From the NCBI GenBank assembly GCA_017889635.1, contig JAGGAC010000030.1, positions 1 through 53,960 on the forward strand: DNA of 53,960 bases. Direction: 5' to 3'. Under the pieces are notes generated by a model, which saw nothing but the letters and a program-made list of their open reading frames with translations, made no database searches and had not been told where the DNA came from. The DNA comes from Bacillota bacterium (GTDB taxonomy: Bacteria; Bacillota; Negativicutes; Sporomusales; CTSoil-080). Of this stretch, positions 27,778 through 38,701 are shown one piece after another; within the stretch, counting starts at the first letter, position 1; each line of letters begins with the position of its first letter. Position numbers and translations under genes: made by a program.

Positions 27778-28911
27778 ATGCTTCGACTTAAACGCAAGCT
27801 TTCTTTGGGGTTAAGTATTTTGCTGCTGTTTACGGCTGTTAGCTCGGTGTTGGCTGAAGAGTCCCAAGAGGCTAAGGATAAACTGGAAAATGTTCGTAAG
27901 CAGATGGAACAGCAGAAGAGTGCTGTTACTCAAGCTCAGCAGCAAGTTGATAGCGCAGCTGAACAGTTGCACCGTATCCAGGTTAATTGGGACAATGCTA
28001 TTGAAGCTTGCAATCAGCTTAAGGTCAAACGCGCAGAGGTCGATAAGCAGATGGAGGCCAACTCTGCGGTGCTGACCAAGACCGAGGCAGCGCTAAAGAA
28101 ACGCAGCGACATTTTAAATAAGCGGGTTAGAGATATTTATAAAAATGGTCAGATCAGTTATATTGATGTTTTGTTTGGGGCTAGCGACTTTAGTGATTTT
28201 ACCAACCGCTTGGACATTATTAAGCGAGTCATTAGTCATGATGTTGCCTTGTTCGCCGCCGTTAAAGCCGAAAATGACGCTGTACTGGCGACGCGAGCCG
28301 AACTGGAAAGCGAAAGAGCTGCCGTGGTTGAATTGGAAAAGGCGATTGCGGAGCAAAAGAAGATTATTGAAGCAAGCAAGAAGGAACGGGAGGCAGTTCT
28401 GAAAAGTGTTACCGATAATCGTGACACGGCAGAAAAGGCTTACCAGGATCTAGTTGCTACTTCAAAGGACATTGAGGCACGGCTTCAACAGTCACAGTAC
28501 GCTTCTCAGGCGGTAGGATCAACAGGCGCTATGATGTGGCCGGTAAGTGGCGGAACGGTTACTTCGCCGTTTGGCTGGCGTACTCATCCTGTTTTTGGAA
28601 CTGCTCGTTTCCATAGTGGTATCGATATTGGCGTCGACTATGGAACGCCGGTTAGAGCCGCAGATGGCGGCGTGGTTGTTACTGCAGGATGGATGAGCGG
28701 CTATGGTTATGGGGTTATTATTGACCATGGCAGTGGCATTTCAACGGTATATGGCCATAATTCTGAACTGTTAGTAAGTGAGGGGCAAAGAGTTGCAAAG
28801 GGTCAACAAATTGCTCGAGCGGGTTCCACAGGCTATTCAACAGGACCGCATTGTCACTTTGAAGTTCGTAAAAATGGTTCGCCTGTTAGTCCGCTTAGTT
28901 ATTTACATTAA
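27778..28911 (+). CDS. EnvC-like murein hydrolase activator with M23 (LytM) domain
   Basis: A 377-residue secreted protein. It has a signal peptide (LGLSILLLFTAVSSVLA, cleavage about residue 26), a long coiled coil (about 30-240), and a C-terminal M23 domain (about 262-375). The domain keeps both HSGIDI (HxxxD) and HCHFE (HxH), so the zinc site looks complete. It may therefore be an endopeptidase itself, unlike E. coli EnvC, whose site is degenerate. GGAGG precedes ATG 27778, 13 bases after ftsX. The ftsE-ftsX-M23 order matches the FtsEX-activated hydrolase arrangement. Confidence 0.9.
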   Translation: MLRLKRKLSLGLSILLLFTAVSSVLAEESQEAKDKLENVRKQMEQQKSAVTQAQQQVDSAAEQLHRIQVNWDNAIEACNQLKVKRAEVDKQMEANSAVLTKTEAALKKRSDILNKRVRDIYKNGQISYIDVLFGASDFSDFTNRLDIIKRVISHDVALFAAVKAENDAVLATRAELESERAAVVELEKAIAEQKKIIEASKKEREAVLKSVTDNRDTAEKAYQDLVATSKDIEARLQQSQYASQAVGSTGAMMWPVSGGTVTSPFGWRTHPVFGTARFHSGIDIGVDYGTPVRAADGGVVVTAGWMSGYGYGVIIDHGSGISTVYGHNSELLVSEGQRVAKGQQIARAGSTGYSTGPHCHFEVRKNGSPVSPLSYLH

Positions 28912-28985
28912 AGTGCATATGAGGCAGGGATTTTACATATAGTTTATCTATAAGTTTCCCGCACAAAAAAAGTGAGGTGTATGAG

Positions 28986-30128
28986 TTGTCCGACCGGCGC
29001 AAGCTTATTGCGGGGGCCATCGGTTTGGTGGTCGCTACTTTTCTTTTGACTTGTGGCGGATTATATTATCTGCTGCATGTTTGGACCAACGATGCCCGAG
29101 GAACCATAAAGCTGATTCGAGTCGTTCAGCTTATTAAGGCCAATTACGTGGAGGATGTCTCTATAGATGACCTGATGGCTGGAGCACTTAAAGGGGCAGT
29201 AAACGCTATTGGCGATCCTCATTCTATTTATCTGGATTCTAAGATGCTCAAAGAGTTTATGATTGAAGCAGAGGGCTCTTTTGGGGGCGTGGGCATTGTA
29301 TTAGGGGTTAAAGATAAAGTTCTCACTGTCATTTCTCCAATTGAGGGGACACCTGGAGAGCAGGCCGGCATTAAGAGCGGCGATCAGATTACCAAGGTGA
29401 ATGGGCAGGATACAAAGGATATGGCATTGGATGAAGCAGTCAATAAAATCCGGGGTGTGGTGGGAACTCAAGTAACGTTGACTATTGCACGCGGTCAGGA
29501 AGTCAAGGATTACTGTCTCACTAGATCTAATATCCAAATAAAAACGGTATCAGGTAAAATGCTGAAAGATAACATAGCTTATATTCGATTGTCAGCTTTT
29601 AATGAAAACACCGGAAATGACTTTATTCGTCAGTATAATGAACTCGATCAGGCTGGAATGAAAGGTATTATCCTTGATCTTAGGGATAATCCGGGAGGCA
29701 TTTTGCAGGAAAGCATAAAGGTAGCAAGTCTGCTTGTGCCAAAAGGACCAATAGTATCAGTTGTCGACCGGGCGGGAGAAAGGGATACATCCTATTCGAC
29801 TTTGGATAAGGTAAAGTACCCGTTGGTGGTTCTAGTAAATGGCGGCAGTGCCAGCGCTTCAGAGATAGTGGCTGGAGCGGTTCAGGATACCAAAGCCGGT
29901 ATTCTTGTAGGCACTAAAACGTATGGCAAAGGATCAGTGCAGACAATAAAGAATTTGTTTGACGGTACTGCGATAAAGTTAACTATTGCCAAATACTTAA
30001 CCCCGAGTGACCGTTCTATTAATGGTATTGGAATTGAGCCTGACGTTAAGGTGGAAATTCCTGAGAATGCGATGGGCGATGTTCAGTTGGAAAAAGCGAC
30101 TGAAATTCTTAAAAGTAAACTTCAATAA
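28986..30128 (+). CDS. ctpA: Carboxyl-terminal processing protease (S41, CtpA-type)
   Basis: A 380-residue protease with one N-terminal anchor (LIAGAIGLVVATFLLTCGGL). A PDZ domain (about 90-175, with GDQITKVNGQDTKD) and the S41 domain follow. The catalytic serine lies in GGSASASEIVAGA and the lysine in TYGKGSVQTI. It cleaves exported proteins at their C-termini in the envelope. The start is taken as TTG 28986 after GAGGTG; GTG 28977 in the same frame is possible. It is last in the ftsEX unit. A large hairpin begins within its last codon. Confidence 0.92.
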   Translation: MSDRRKLIAGAIGLVVATFLLTCGGLYYLLHVWTNDARGTIKLIRVVQLIKANYVEDVSIDDLMAGALKGAVNAIGDPHSIYLDSKMLKEFMIEAEGSFGGVGIVLGVKDKVLTVISPIEGTPGEQAGIKSGDQITKVNGQDTKDMALDEAVNKIRGVVGTQVTLTIARGQEVKDYCLTRSNIQIKTVSGKMLKDNIAYIRLSAFNENTGNDFIRQYNELDQAGMKGIILDLRDNPGGILQESIKVASLLVPKGPIVSVVDRAGERDTSYSTLDKVKYPLVVLVNGGSASASEIVAGAVQDTKAGILVGTKTYGKGSVQTIKNLFDGTAIKLTIAKYLTPSDRSINGIGIEPDVKVEIPENAMGDVQLEKATEILKSKLQ

Positions 30129-30177
30129 ATATTTCGACCGGCGGACTCGTTTAGAGTTCGCCGGTCGAAATATTTAT
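30125..30177. repeat. 24-bp inverted repeat (hairpin) at the ctpA 3' end
   Basis: ATAAATATTTCGACCGGCG (30125-30143) is mirrored perfectly by its complement at 30159-30177. The intervening GACTC/GAGTT adds 5 bp (one G-U) around a 5-base loop. It overlaps the ctpA stop codon. No T-run follows, so it is not a standard terminator. It may be a bidirectional terminator or an mRNA-protecting element. Confidence 0.85.
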
Positions 30178-30261
30178 GACCGGTAATTTGTGCTTATAAT
30201 TGGTATATGGTACTATTTCTTTAGACAATACTGTTAATTTTGCTGACAAAGTCATAATTGC

Positions 30262-30290
30262 TTGTTAGGATGTTTGGCTTGTGATAGAAT
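30262..30290 (+). promoter_or_regulatory. Probable sigma-A promoter of uvrB-uvrA
   Basis: TTGTTA (30262-30267), a 17-base spacer, TAGAAT (30285-30290). It lies about 130 bases before the chosen uvrB start in a gap without other genes. No LexA-type operator is obvious around it. Confidence 0.5.
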
Positions 30291-30418
30291 AAATGGTATA
30301 GCGAACACCAGTTCTTAAGGCGGTTAATCAAACGTCGTCTTCTTTGGCCTTTGCTATTGCCGAGGATGGCGGCGGAGGTCGATGCTGTGATCTTATATTA
30401 ATTGAAATGGTGATTAAC

Positions 30419-32473
30419 ATGGGGATGTTACCAAAACTGAAAACAACTTATCAGGAGAAGAATATTCCGTTTCAAGTTGTTGCTCCTTTTGTGCCTACTG
30501 GAGATCAACCTAGGGCGATTAGTAAACTTGTTGATGGTATTCAGCGCGGAGACTGGGCTCAAGTGCTTTTGGGAGCTACCGGTACTGGCAAGACGTTTAC
30601 AATGGCTAAGGTAGTGGAAGCGCTGCAACGGCCCACTCTTGTTATTGCGCATAATAAAACGTTAGCCGCCCAGTTGGCTAGCGAGTTTAAGGAGTTTTTC
30701 CCTAACAATGCCGTGGAATATTTCGTAAGTTATTACGATTTTTATCAGCCGGAAGCTTATATTGCTCATACCGATACTTATATTGAAAAAGATGCATCAA
30801 TAAATGATGAAATTGATAAATTGCGACATTCGGCGACAAGTTCGTTGTTTGAACGCCGGGATGTAATTGTAGTGGCCAGTGTGTCTTGTATTTACGGTTT
30901 GGGTTCACCGGAAGATTATTATAATTTAGTGCTATCTGTCAGACAGGGGCAGATGCGGGATCGGGACGAGATATTGCGTCGGTTGGTGGATATTCAGTAT
31001 GAGCGGAACGATATAAATTTTGTGCGTGGAACTTTTCGGGTTAGGGGAGATATCATTGAAATTTTTCCGGCCGCTTATGGTGAAAAAGCGGTGCGGATCG
31101 AGTTGTTCGGGGATGAAGTGGAGCGCATTCTGGAGATTGATACCATGACTGGTGAGATATTGGCGGAGCGTAAGCATATTGCTATTTATCCTGCATCGCA
31201 CTATGTTTCATCCAGGGAAAACCTGTTGCGGGCGGCGGGCGATATTGAAAAAGAGCTTGAGGTGCGGCTGGCGGAATTGAACGGGGAGGGCAAATTGCTT
31301 GAAGCGCAGCGACTGAATCAACGTACTAGGTATGACTTGGAAATGATGATGGAAATGGGCTATTGTTCGGGTATTGAAAATTATTCCCGTCACCTTACTA
31401 ATCGGAAATCGGGTGAGGCACCATATACGTTAATTGACTATTTTCCAGATGATTTCCTAATTATTGTTGATGAGTCCCATGCAACGTTGCCTCAGCTACG
31501 GGCAATGTATGCAGGTGACAGATCGCGAAAGGAGTCACTGGTGGAACATGGATTTCGCTTACCATCTGCTTGTGATAACCGACCGCTTAAATTTGACGAG
31601 TTTGTAGAAAGGATTAACCAGATTGTTTATGTGTCTGCGACACCGGCGGCTTATGAACTTGATGTCAGCAGTCAGATTGCTGAACAGATTATTCGACCGA
31701 CGGGGCTGCTTGACCCGGAGATAGAGGTGAAGCCAATAAAAGGTCAGATGGATGATCTTCTGACCGAGATCAAGCTGCGGGCCGCGATCAATGAACGAGT
31801 ACTTGTTACAACTTTGACAAAAAGAATGGCGGAAGATCTTACTGAGTATTTGAAGGAGATGGGAATACGGGTGAGATATTTGCATTCAGAGATTGTGACA
31901 ATTGAGCGGGTGGAAATTATTCGGGCACTGCGTTCCGGCGAGTTCGATGTGCTGGTGGGAATTAATCTTTTGCGTGAGGGGCTTGATTTACCGGAAGTGT
32001 CGTTGGTGGCAATTCTGGACGCTGATAAAGAAGGCTTTTTGCGATCAGAGACATCGCTGGTACAGACTATTGGTCGTGCTGCTCGTAATCTAAATGGGCG
32101 GGTGATAATGTACGCTGATGTTGTTACTGATTCGATGCGGCGAGCGATTGATGAGACCAATCGGCGGCGGTTGGTACAAGAGTCATATAACACTGAGCAT
32201 GGTATTACACCACAGACAATTAAGAAGCGGGTTAAAACCCTAATTGAAACTACAATGGTGGCTGAGGAAAAAGCTGAATATCGAACTGAACGATTAGCGG
32301 CAATGAGTCGAAAGGAGACAACTGAGCTAATTGCCAAGCTGGAGAAGGAAATGCATCAGGCATCTAAAATGTTGGAGTTTGAACAGGCTGCCGAACTAAG
32401 GGATATAATCATTGAACTCCGGCAACGGCTAAGTGATATGCCTGCTCCCAAAAAGGTGAAGAAAACCCGCTGA
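30419..32473 (+). CDS. uvrB: Excinuclease ABC subunit B
   Basis: Damage-verification helicase of nucleotide excision repair, 684 residues from ATG 30419 (another ATG two codons later). Walker A is [21 protein letters not shown] forms the beta-hairpin that clamps DNA, and [15 protein letters not shown] carries the Walker B/DEAD-type motif. QTIGRAARN is helicase motif VI. The C-terminal UVR domain ([21 protein letters not shown]) contacts UvrC. The frame is open 25 codons further upstream, but those residues do not look UvrB-like. The ribosome site is weak. The stop overlaps an upstream reading-frame extension of uvrA. Confidence 0.96.
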   Translation: MGMLPKLKTTYQEKNIPFQVVAPFVPTGDQPRAISKLVDGIQRGDWAQVLLGATGTGKTFTMAKVVEALQRPTLVIAHNKTLAAQLASEFKEFFPNNAVEYFVSYYDFYQPEAYIAHTDTYIEKDASINDEIDKLRHSATSSLFERRDVIVVASVSCIYGLGSPEDYYNLVLSVRQGQMRDRDEILRRLVDIQYERNDINFVRGTFRVRGDIIEIFPAAYGEKAVRIELFGDEVERILEIDTMTGEILAERKHIAIYPASHYVSSRENLLRAAGDIEKELEVRLAELNGEGKLLEAQRLNQRTRYDLEMMMEMGYCSGIENYSRHLTNRKSGEAPYTLIDYFPDDFLIIVDESHATLPQLRAMYAGDRSRKESLVEHGFRLPSACDNRPLKFDEFVERINQIVYVSATPAAYELDVSSQIAEQIIRPTGLLDPEIEVKPIKGQMDDLLTEIKLRAAINERVLVTTLTKRMAEDLTEYLKEMGIRVRYLHSEIVTIERVEIIRALRSGEFDVLVGINLLREGLDLPEVSLVAILDADKEGFLRSETSLVQTIGRAARNLNGRVIMYADVVTDSMRRAIDETNRRRLVQESYNTEHGITPQTIKKRVKTLIETTMVAEEKAEYRTERLAAMSRKETTELIAKLEKEMHQASKMLEFEQAAELRDIIIELRQRLSDMPAPKKVKKTR

Positions 32474-32511
32474 TGAAAGTCGGCAAGGTCAAGAACGTTG
32501 GAGGAAGAACG

Positions 32512-35334
32512 TTGAAAGATAAAATAATTGTAAAAGGTGCCAGACAGCACAATTTAAAGAATATTGATGTTGAGATTCCGCGCGATGAATTGGTAGTGAT
32601 TACCGGACTTAGTGGATCAGGAAAGTCATCATTGGCCTTTGATACTATATATGCCGAGGGGCAACGCCGCTATGTTGAGTCATTGTCTGCTTACGCCAGA
32701 CAGTTTCTAGGCCAAATGGACAAACCAGATGTTGACTATATTGAAGGCTTATCGCCGGCGATTTCTATTGACCAGAAAACGACCAGTAGGAATCCGCGGT
32801 CGACGGTGGGGACGGTGACGGAAATTTATGACTATCTCCGCCTGATGTTTGCCCGGGCAGGACGTCCTCATTGTCCTCGGTGTGGAAAGCCAATCAGTCA
32901 GCAAACGGTAGAGCAGATGGTAGACCAGATTGCGGGGTTGGCGGAAGGTACTCGCTTGTCAGTGTTAGCACCGGTTATTCGTGGCAAAAAGGGCGAGCAT
33001 CAGAAGGTGCTTGAGGGAATTCGCAAGGATGGCTTTGTGCGGGTGCGAGCTGACGGAGAAATTATGGACGTTGCCGAAGTAAAACTGGAAAAGAACAAAA
33101 AGCATACGATTGAAGTAGTGGTGGACCGCATTGTTATTAGAGAAGGCGTTGCTCAAAGACTGGCGGACTCGCTGGAAACAGCACTAAAGCTTGCCGGTGG
33201 TCTTGTGATAGTTGATGTTGTAGACAGAGAGGAAATGGTTTTTAGCCAAAATTTCGCTTGTGTCGATTGTGGTATTAGCTTGCCGGAAATCGCCCCCAGG
33301 ATGTTTTCGTTCAATAATCCATTTGGTGCTTGCCCCGATTGTACTGGCTTAGGCAATAATATGGAGATAGATATCGCTCTTGTGGTGCCTGATGGCACCA
33401 AAGCATTAATCGATGGAGCTATTGCCCCGCTTAGTAAGAATACTAACTCCTGGTTTATGTGCCAACTCGACGCTGTGATGCAGCATTATGGGCAGTCATT
33501 ATATGTTGCTTGGAACGAATTGCCTGAAGAGCTTCGGCAGATAATTCTGTGGGGCGCGGGGGAAGAAAAGTTTTCTTTTGTTTATGAGAATATGTATGGT
33601 GAGAAGCGCAAGTATCATTCGAATTTTGAAGGTGCTATTCCAACTTTGAAACGGCGTTACCGGGAAACATCCTCCGACTGGTCGCGCGAGGAAATAGAAG
33701 AATATATGAGTTCTAAACCCTGTCCGACTTGTAAAGGGGCGCGTCTCAAGCCAGAAGCTCTTGCTGTTCGGGTCGGCAACAAAAATATATATCAGGTCAC
33801 GCGCCAGACGGTTCTAGAATGTCAGGAGTTTTTTGGTTCGCTTGAGCTTTCCGAACGCGAGCGAACGATTGCCCAGCAAATTTTGAAAGAAATAAACGCT
33901 AGGTTGGGGTTTCTGATAAATGTGGGGTTGGACTATCTGACTCTTGATCGAGCGGCCGGCACGCTAAGCGGCGGTGAGGCACAGCGTATTAGATTGGCAA
34001 CACAGATTGGCTCAGGATTAGTAGGGGTATTGTATATCCTTGATGAACCTAGTATTGGATTGCACCAAAGAGATAATAATCGATTGCTTAGCACTTTGAA
34101 GAATTTGCGTGATCTTGGCAATACACTTTTAGTGGTTGAGCATGATGAGGATACGATGTACGCAGCTGATCATATTATTGATATAGGGCCGGCTGCAGGG
34201 GCTCATGGTGGTCATGTTATTGCTCAAGGATCAGTGGAGACGATAAAGGCATGTGAGGCGTCGGTTACTGGCCAATATCTAAGTGGACGGAAAAAGATCC
34301 CGATACCAGACATGCGCCGCCAGCCGAGTGGAAAATGGCTGGAGGTTATAGGAGCAAGGGAGAATAATCTGCGGGATATTGCAGTTAAGTTTCCTTTAGG
34401 TGTGTTTACTGCCGTTACAGGAGTGTCTGGTTCTGGTAAAAGTACGCTGGTTAATGAGATTCTTTTCAAGGGTTTAGCTAGCCGGATTAATGGTAGTCGC
34501 CAACGGCCGGGGGAGTTTACGGCCTTACACGGAGTCGAATATGTTGATAAGATTATTGATATCGACCAATCTCCGATTGGCCGGACGCCGCGCTCTAATC
34601 CGGCGACATATACCAGTCTGTTTGATGCCATCCGTGAGGTTTTTAGCCAGACTCCCGAAGCCAAAATGCGTGGTTATAAGCCTGGACGGTTTAGTTTCAA
34701 CGTCAAAGGAGGACGCTGCGAGGCCTGTAAGGGAGATGGCATTATTAAGATTGAAATGCATTTTTTGCCCGATGTTTATGTTCCTTGCGAGGTATGTAAG
34801 GGTGCCCGCTATAACCGCGAGACACTAGAGGTTCGTTATAAAGGCAAAAGCATTTCGCAGGTGCTGGACATGGTTGTGGATGAAGCGGTAGAGTTCTTTT
34901 GCAACCAGCCAAAGATTTACCGTAAACTGGAGATATTGAGAGATGTGGGGTTAGGCTATATAAAACTTGGTCAGCCAGCTACAACTCTTAGTGGAGGTGA
35001 GGCACAGCGGGTTAAACTGGCTACAGAGCTTGCTCGGCGCAGTACTGGTAAAACGCTATATATTTTGGACGAGCCTACCACAGGTTTACACACTGCCGAT
35101 ATTCACCGTCTCTTAGAGGTTCTTCAACGGCTGGTGGACGGAGGTGACACAGTTGTGGTTATTGAGCACAATCTGGATGTTATTAAGACTGCTGACTATA
35201 TTATCGACCTGGGACCGGAAGGCGGTCTGCGCGGCGGAACAGTGGTAGCGCAAGGTACTCCGGAGGAGATTGCAGCGATACCTCATTCATATACCGGGCA
35301 GTTTTTGCGGCCGATATTGGTGCGGGGGCGATAA
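32512..35334 (+). CDS. uvrA: Excinuclease ABC subunit A
   Basis: DNA-damage sensor ATPase, 940 residues from TTG 32512 with GGAGG 8 bases upstream. This start gives the canonical [22 protein letters not shown]-terminus; the frame extends 13 codons further up to an ATG at 32473. Two ABC modules are present: Walker [10 protein letters not shown] and GVSGSGKST, with signatures LSGGEAQR twice. CxxC zinc modules are CPRC, CVDC/CPDC, CPTC and CEAC/CEVC. It recruits UvrB, encoded just upstream. Confidence 0.97.
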   Translation: MKDKIIVKGARQHNLKNIDVEIPRDELVVITGLSGSGKSSLAFDTIYAEGQRRYVESLSAYARQFLGQMDKPDVDYIEGLSPAISIDQKTTSRNPRSTVGTVTEIYDYLRLMFARAGRPHCPRCGKPISQQTVEQMVDQIAGLAEGTRLSVLAPVIRGKKGEHQKVLEGIRKDGFVRVRADGEIMDVAEVKLEKNKKHTIEVVVDRIVIREGVAQRLADSLETALKLAGGLVIVDVVDREEMVFSQNFACVDCGISLPEIAPRMFSFNNPFGACPDCTGLGNNMEIDIALVVPDGTKALIDGAIAPLSKNTNSWFMCQLDAVMQHYGQSLYVAWNELPEELRQIILWGAGEEKFSFVYENMYGEKRKYHSNFEGAIPTLKRRYRETSSDWSREEIEEYMSSKPCPTCKGARLKPEALAVRVGNKNIYQVTRQTVLECQEFFGSLELSERERTIAQQILKEINARLGFLINVGLDYLTLDRAAGTLSGGEAQRIRLATQIGSGLVGVLYILDEPSIGLHQRDNNRLLSTLKNLRDLGNTLLVVEHDEDTMYAADHIIDIGPAAGAHGGHVIAQGSVETIKACEASVTGQYLSGRKKIPIPDMRRQPSGKWLEVIGARENNLRDIAVKFPLGVFTAVTGVSGSGKSTLVNEILFKGLASRINGSRQRPGEFTALHGVEYVDKIIDIDQSPIGRTPRSNPATYTSLFDAIREVFSQTPEAKMRGYKPGRFSFNVKGGRCEACKGDGIIKIEMHFLPDVYVPCEVCKGARYNRETLEVRYKGKSISQVLDMVVDEAVEFFCNQPKIYRKLEILRDVGLGYIKLGQPATTLSGGEAQRVKLATELARRSTGKTLYILDEPTTGLHTADIHRLLEVLQRLVDGGDTVVVIEHNLDVIKTADYIIDLGPEGGLRGGTVVAQGTPEEIAAIPHSYTGQFLRPILVRGR

Positions 35335-35341
35335 AAACTTA

Positions 35342-35369
35342 TAAAAAAAGCGGGCCATGTGGCCCGCTT
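35342..35369 (-). terminator. Terminator of accC between convergent uvrA and accC
   Basis: AAGCGGGCCA and TGGCCCGCTT form a 9-10 bp stem. On the minus strand it is followed by TTTTTTTAT, so it mainly ends accC. On the plus strand no T-run follows, but the hairpin may still stop uvrA transcripts. Confidence 0.85.
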
Positions 35370-35377
35370 GGGAAATG

Positions 35378-36712
35378 TCAGGAAGTCATTTGTCTGTTGA
35401 TGAATTGGGTGTCGATGTCTCCACTACAGAAGAGAGGATTGTTTAATATTCGACGATGGAAGTCGATGGTGGTTTTTATTCCCTCAATTCTAAATTCTGA
35501 TAGTGCACGTTTCATGGTGCGGATTGCTTCACCACGGGTTCTACCATGGGCGATTACTTTGGCGATAAGCGAATCATAGTAGGGCTGGACGATGCTACCA
35601 GTACATACACCGCTATCTACGCGGATATTAGGACCGCCAGGCTGGTGATAGAAAGTTATTTGCCCGGGTGACGGCAGGAAATTTAAGGCGGGATCTTCGG
35701 CGTTGATCCGACATTCTATGGCATGGCCAGTAAATATGATATCTTCTTGCCGCAAGGATAAAGGATCGCCAATTGCCAGTTGGATTTGAGTTTTTACCAA
35801 ATCTACCCCAGTTACAGCTTCGGTAATACCATGTTCAACTTGGATGCGTGGGTTGATTTCCATAAAGTAAAAATCGCCGCCGTTTTTATCCATAAGAAAT
35901 TCTACGGTGCCCACATTGGTATAATGTACGCTGCTGGCTGCACGAATGGCTAGTTCGCCAACTTTTTGCCTCATGGCCGGAGTTAAGGCACTGGAGGGAG
36001 CCTCTTCTAGGACTTTTTGGTTACGACGCTGCAGAGAGCACTCTCGTTCGCCCAAATGGATAATATGGCCGTAGTTATCTGCGACTATCTGTACTTCGAT
36101 ATGTCGAGCGTCGGCAATGTATTTTTCCAGGAAGAATGGAGCTGTGCCATTTGATGATGCAGCGATTTTTTCGGCTGCCCGATTGAGATCACTTTCGTTA
36201 TAAGCAACATGGATACCGCTGCCGCCGCCACCGGCGGCTGGTTTAATGATTACCGGGTAGCCTATTTCTTCAGCTGCATGGCGAAGTTCGGCTACATTAG
36301 TGCTTGGGGCGCTTCCCTGGGCCATCGGAAGACCTGCCTGAAGCATTGCTGCCCGGGCCGCATCCTTGTTGCCTACTTTGCGGATTGTATCGGCGCGAGG
36401 GCCGACGAATACCAAGCCAGCTTGAATGACCATTTCGGCAAAGTCTGCATTTTCCGATAAAAATCCATAGCCAGGGTGAATAGCGTCAGCCTGAGCGGCT
36501 AGTGCCGCTGCAATAATTGCTTCACCATACAAGTAGCTATTTTCGGCTGGCGCAGGCCCTATTGGATAGGCTGCATCAGCCAGATGTACATGTAAAGCGT
36601 CAAGATCGGCCTCGGAATAGACGGCCACGGTTTCAATACCAAGTTCTTGGCAGGCACGTATTACTCTGACGGCTATTTCGCCACGATTGGCGATGAGCAG
36701 TCGTTTAAACAT
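35378..36712 (-). CDS. accC: Biotin carboxylase (acetyl-CoA carboxylase AccC type)
   Basis: ATP-dependent carboxylation of biotin on a carrier protein, 444 residues, start at 36712 behind GGAGGT. Motifs are the N-terminal KRLLIANRGEIAVRVIRA, IHPGYGFLSENADFA, the ATP-grasp glycine-rich loop KPAAGGGGSGIHV, EKYIADARHIEVQI, and MEINPRIQVEHGITEAVTGVDLV. The length is typical of a stand-alone subunit, not a pyruvate or propionyl carboxylase fusion. No accB or accA/D lies beside it. It may serve acetyl-CoA carboxylase or another biotin enzyme. It is transcribed against uvrA and away from uvrC. Confidence 0.93.
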   Translation of the reverse strand: MFKRLLIANRGEIAVRVIRACQELGIETVAVYSEADLDALHVHLADAAYPIGPAPAENSYLYGEAIIAAALAAQADAIHPGYGFLSENADFAEMVIQAGLVFVGPRADTIRKVGNKDAARAAMLQAGLPMAQGSAPSTNVAELRHAAEEIGYPVIIKPAAGGGGSGIHVAYNESDLNRAAEKIAASSNGTAPFFLEKYIADARHIEVQIVADNYGHIIHLGERECSLQRRNQKVLEEAPSSALTPAMRQKVGELAIRAASSVHYTNVGTVEFLMDKNGGDFYFMEINPRIQVEHGITEAVTGVDLVKTQIQLAIGDPLSLRQEDIIFTGHAIECRINAEDPALNFLPSPGQITFYHQPGGPNIRVDSGVCTGSIVQPYYDSLIAKVIAHGRTRGEAIRTMKRALSEFRIEGIKTTIDFHRRILNNPLFCSGDIDTQFINRQMTS

Positions 36713-36775
36713 AGTATAGACCTCCAATTACCTAAATGCGTTACTATTAGTTATTAATATCTGGTACTATAAGTG

Positions 36776-36804
36776 ATTATAATACAAATAGCAGCTCAAA
36801 GCAA
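36776..36804 (-). promoter_or_regulatory. Sigma-A promoter of accC
   Basis: On the minus strand TTGCTT (36804-36799), a 17-base spacer, TATAAT (36781-36776). About 64 bases before the accC start. Confidence 0.65.
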
Positions 36805-36898
36805 TCGAATTCATAACCTATAGTGTCTGTTGATTAAGCAATTTTATGAGTGCCTGACGCAAGCATTGTGTGAGCGATTTTGTAGTTTGGAGGAAACC

Positions 36899-38701
36899 AT
36901 GAACAGTGAATTGGCGGAAAAACTAATGCATTTACCGGATAAACCTGGTGTTTATTTAATGAAAGGCAGCCAAGGAGAAATTATCTACGTTGGTAAGGCG
37001 GTTAATCTGAAAAATCGAGTACGGTCATACTTTCAAGCTAGCCGTAATAATTCGGCTAAAGTGTTGGCCATGGTAGCCAGGATTGCAGATCTCGAATATA
37101 TTGTTACCGCCACAGAGATGGAGGCGTTAATTCTTGAATGCAACTTGATAAAAAAATATCGTCCTAAGTACAATATTAGTTTAAAAGATGACAAAAGTTT
37201 TCCATATATTAAAGTAACGTTAAACGAAAAATTTCCCCTTGTTCTGGTTACTCGGCGAGTGCTGAAGGACGGTGCCCGCTATTTTGGGCCGTATACTAAC
37301 TCTGGGGCAGTATATGAGACCATTAGATTGCTTAAACGATTGTTTCCGCTTCGAAGTTGCCGTTCACTAGATGCTGGCAGACCGTGTCTCCAACACCATA
37401 TTAAGCGTTGCCTTGCTCCGTGCACCGGTACGTTGAAACCGGAGGTATATGATGAGATGATCAAGGCGGTATGCCTCTTCCTTGAGGGGCGTAGTGATGA
37501 AGTGGTAAGGGAATTACGACGTCGAATGGTTGCGGCGGCACAGAAGCAGGAGTATGAACAGGCGGCCCGACTAAGAGACCAACTGGCGGCGGTTGAATCG
37601 GTAATTGAAAAGCAGAATATTGTTACCGGTGCTGGGGATCAGGATGTGATTGGGTTAGCTAGCTCGGCGGCTGGTAGCTGTGTGCAGGTGTTCTTTATCC
37701 GTAGTGGCAAGATGGTGGGGCGTGAGTATTTTATGTTAAGCGGCAGTGAAGCAGAGGATGAAATCGAGGTGCTGACAGCATTTATAAAACAGTATTATAG
37801 TCGTTCAACTTTTATACCGCGGGAGGTTCTCTTGCCATTGGGTTTGCCGGAACGACACCTTTTTGCTGAATGGCTGAGCTCTATAAAAGGAGGTCGGGTG
37901 ATGGTAGAGATACCCAAACGAGGGGTTAAGAAAGACTTGGTAACCATGGCGGTTGATAATGCTTCTATTGTGCTGAGAGAAGCTGCTGCTCGCATGGAAG
38001 CTGACGTTGAAAACACCAGAGGGGCGGTGATTGAGTTGGCTGCTTTTTTGGGATTGCCTTCACCCCCGGAACGAATTGAATGCTTCGATATTTCTCATAT
38101 TCAGGGATCTGAAACGGTGGCATCTATGGTAGTATTTGAAGGTGGGCAACCCCAAAAGAACAGTTATCGGCGCTATAAGCTAAAAACGGTGGAAGGAAAG
38201 CCAGATGATTTTAAATCGATGCAGGAGGTATTACTACGTCGTTACCAAAATATGACGGATCCACTGCCTGATTTGATTGTTATTGATGGGGGCAAAGGAC
38301 AACTAAATGCAGCGCTGGAAGTTATTCGTCGAGATGGTACGATGACAGTACCTGTGGTTGGTTTGGCCAAAGAATTTGAACACATTTTTTGTGAAGGCAA
38401 CAGCCAGCCGCTTATTTTGCCTCGGAATTCGAAAGCTCTTTACCTTATGCAGCGTATCCGAGATGAAGCGCATCGTACGGCTATTGGTTATCATCGTAAA
38501 CTAAGGGCGCGGCGGAATATGGTTTCGGTACTAGATAATGTACCGGGAATAGGCGCTAAACGGCGCAAGGCACTGTGGGACTATTTCGGCAGCCTGACCG
38601 GTATAAAAGCCGCGGAAGTGGAGGCGTTGACTCTTGTACCTGGAATGAACCGGAAGGCGGCTACTTCGGTATATGAGTTTTTCCGGGAGGGAAAGAAATG
38701 A
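36899..38701 (+). CDS. uvrC: Excinuclease ABC subunit C
   Basis: Dual-incision endonuclease of nucleotide excision repair, 600 residues. ATG 36899 is preceded by TTGGAGGAAACC. The N-terminal GIY-YIG domain (KPGVYLMKGSQGEIIYVGKA) makes the 3' incision. A UVR domain (about 200-235, QKQEYEQAARLRDQL) binds UvrB. The RNase H-like domain for the 5' incision (ECFDISHIQGSETVASMVVF, then VIDGGKGQLNAAL) follows. A C-terminal double helix-hairpin-helix (VPGIGAKRRKALWDYFGS) binds DNA. The start codon of mobA overlaps its stop. Confidence 0.97.
   Translation: MNSELAEKLMHLPDKPGVYLMKGSQGEIIYVGKAVNLKNRVRSYFQASRNNSAKVLAMVARIADLEYIVTATEMEALILECNLIKKYRPKYNISLKDDKSFPYIKVTLNEKFPLVLVTRRVLKDGARYFGPYTNSGAVYETIRLLKRLFPLRSCRSLDAGRPCLQHHIKRCLAPCTGTLKPEVYDEMIKAVCLFLEGRSDEVVRELRRRMVAAAQKQEYEQAARLRDQLAAVESVIEKQNIVTGAGDQDVIGLASSAAGSCVQVFFIRSGKMVGREYFMLSGSEAEDEIEVLTAFIKQYYSRSTFIPREVLLPLGLPERHLFAEWLSSIKGGRVMVEIPKRGVKKDLVTMAVDNASIVLREAAARMEADVENTRGAVIELAAFLGLPSPPERIECFDISHIQGSETVASMVVFEGGQPQKNSYRRYKLKTVEGKPDDFKSMQEVLLRRYQNMTDPLPDLIVIDGGKGQLNAALEVIRRDGTMTVPVVGLAKEFEHIFCEGNSQPLILPRNSKALYLMQRIRDEAHRTAIGYHRKLRARRNMVSVLDNVPGIGAKRRKALWDYFGSLTGIKAAEVEALTLVPGMNRKAATSVYEFFREGKK

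Noticed and set aside
31744-32337. Minus-strand 197-residue frame inside uvrB
   Set aside because: Long but Ser/Arg/Thr-rich shadow of the uvrB codons; no ribosome site and no domain.
34224-34664. Minus-strand 146-residue frame inside uvrA
   Set aside because: Shadow frame opposite a conserved domain of uvrA.
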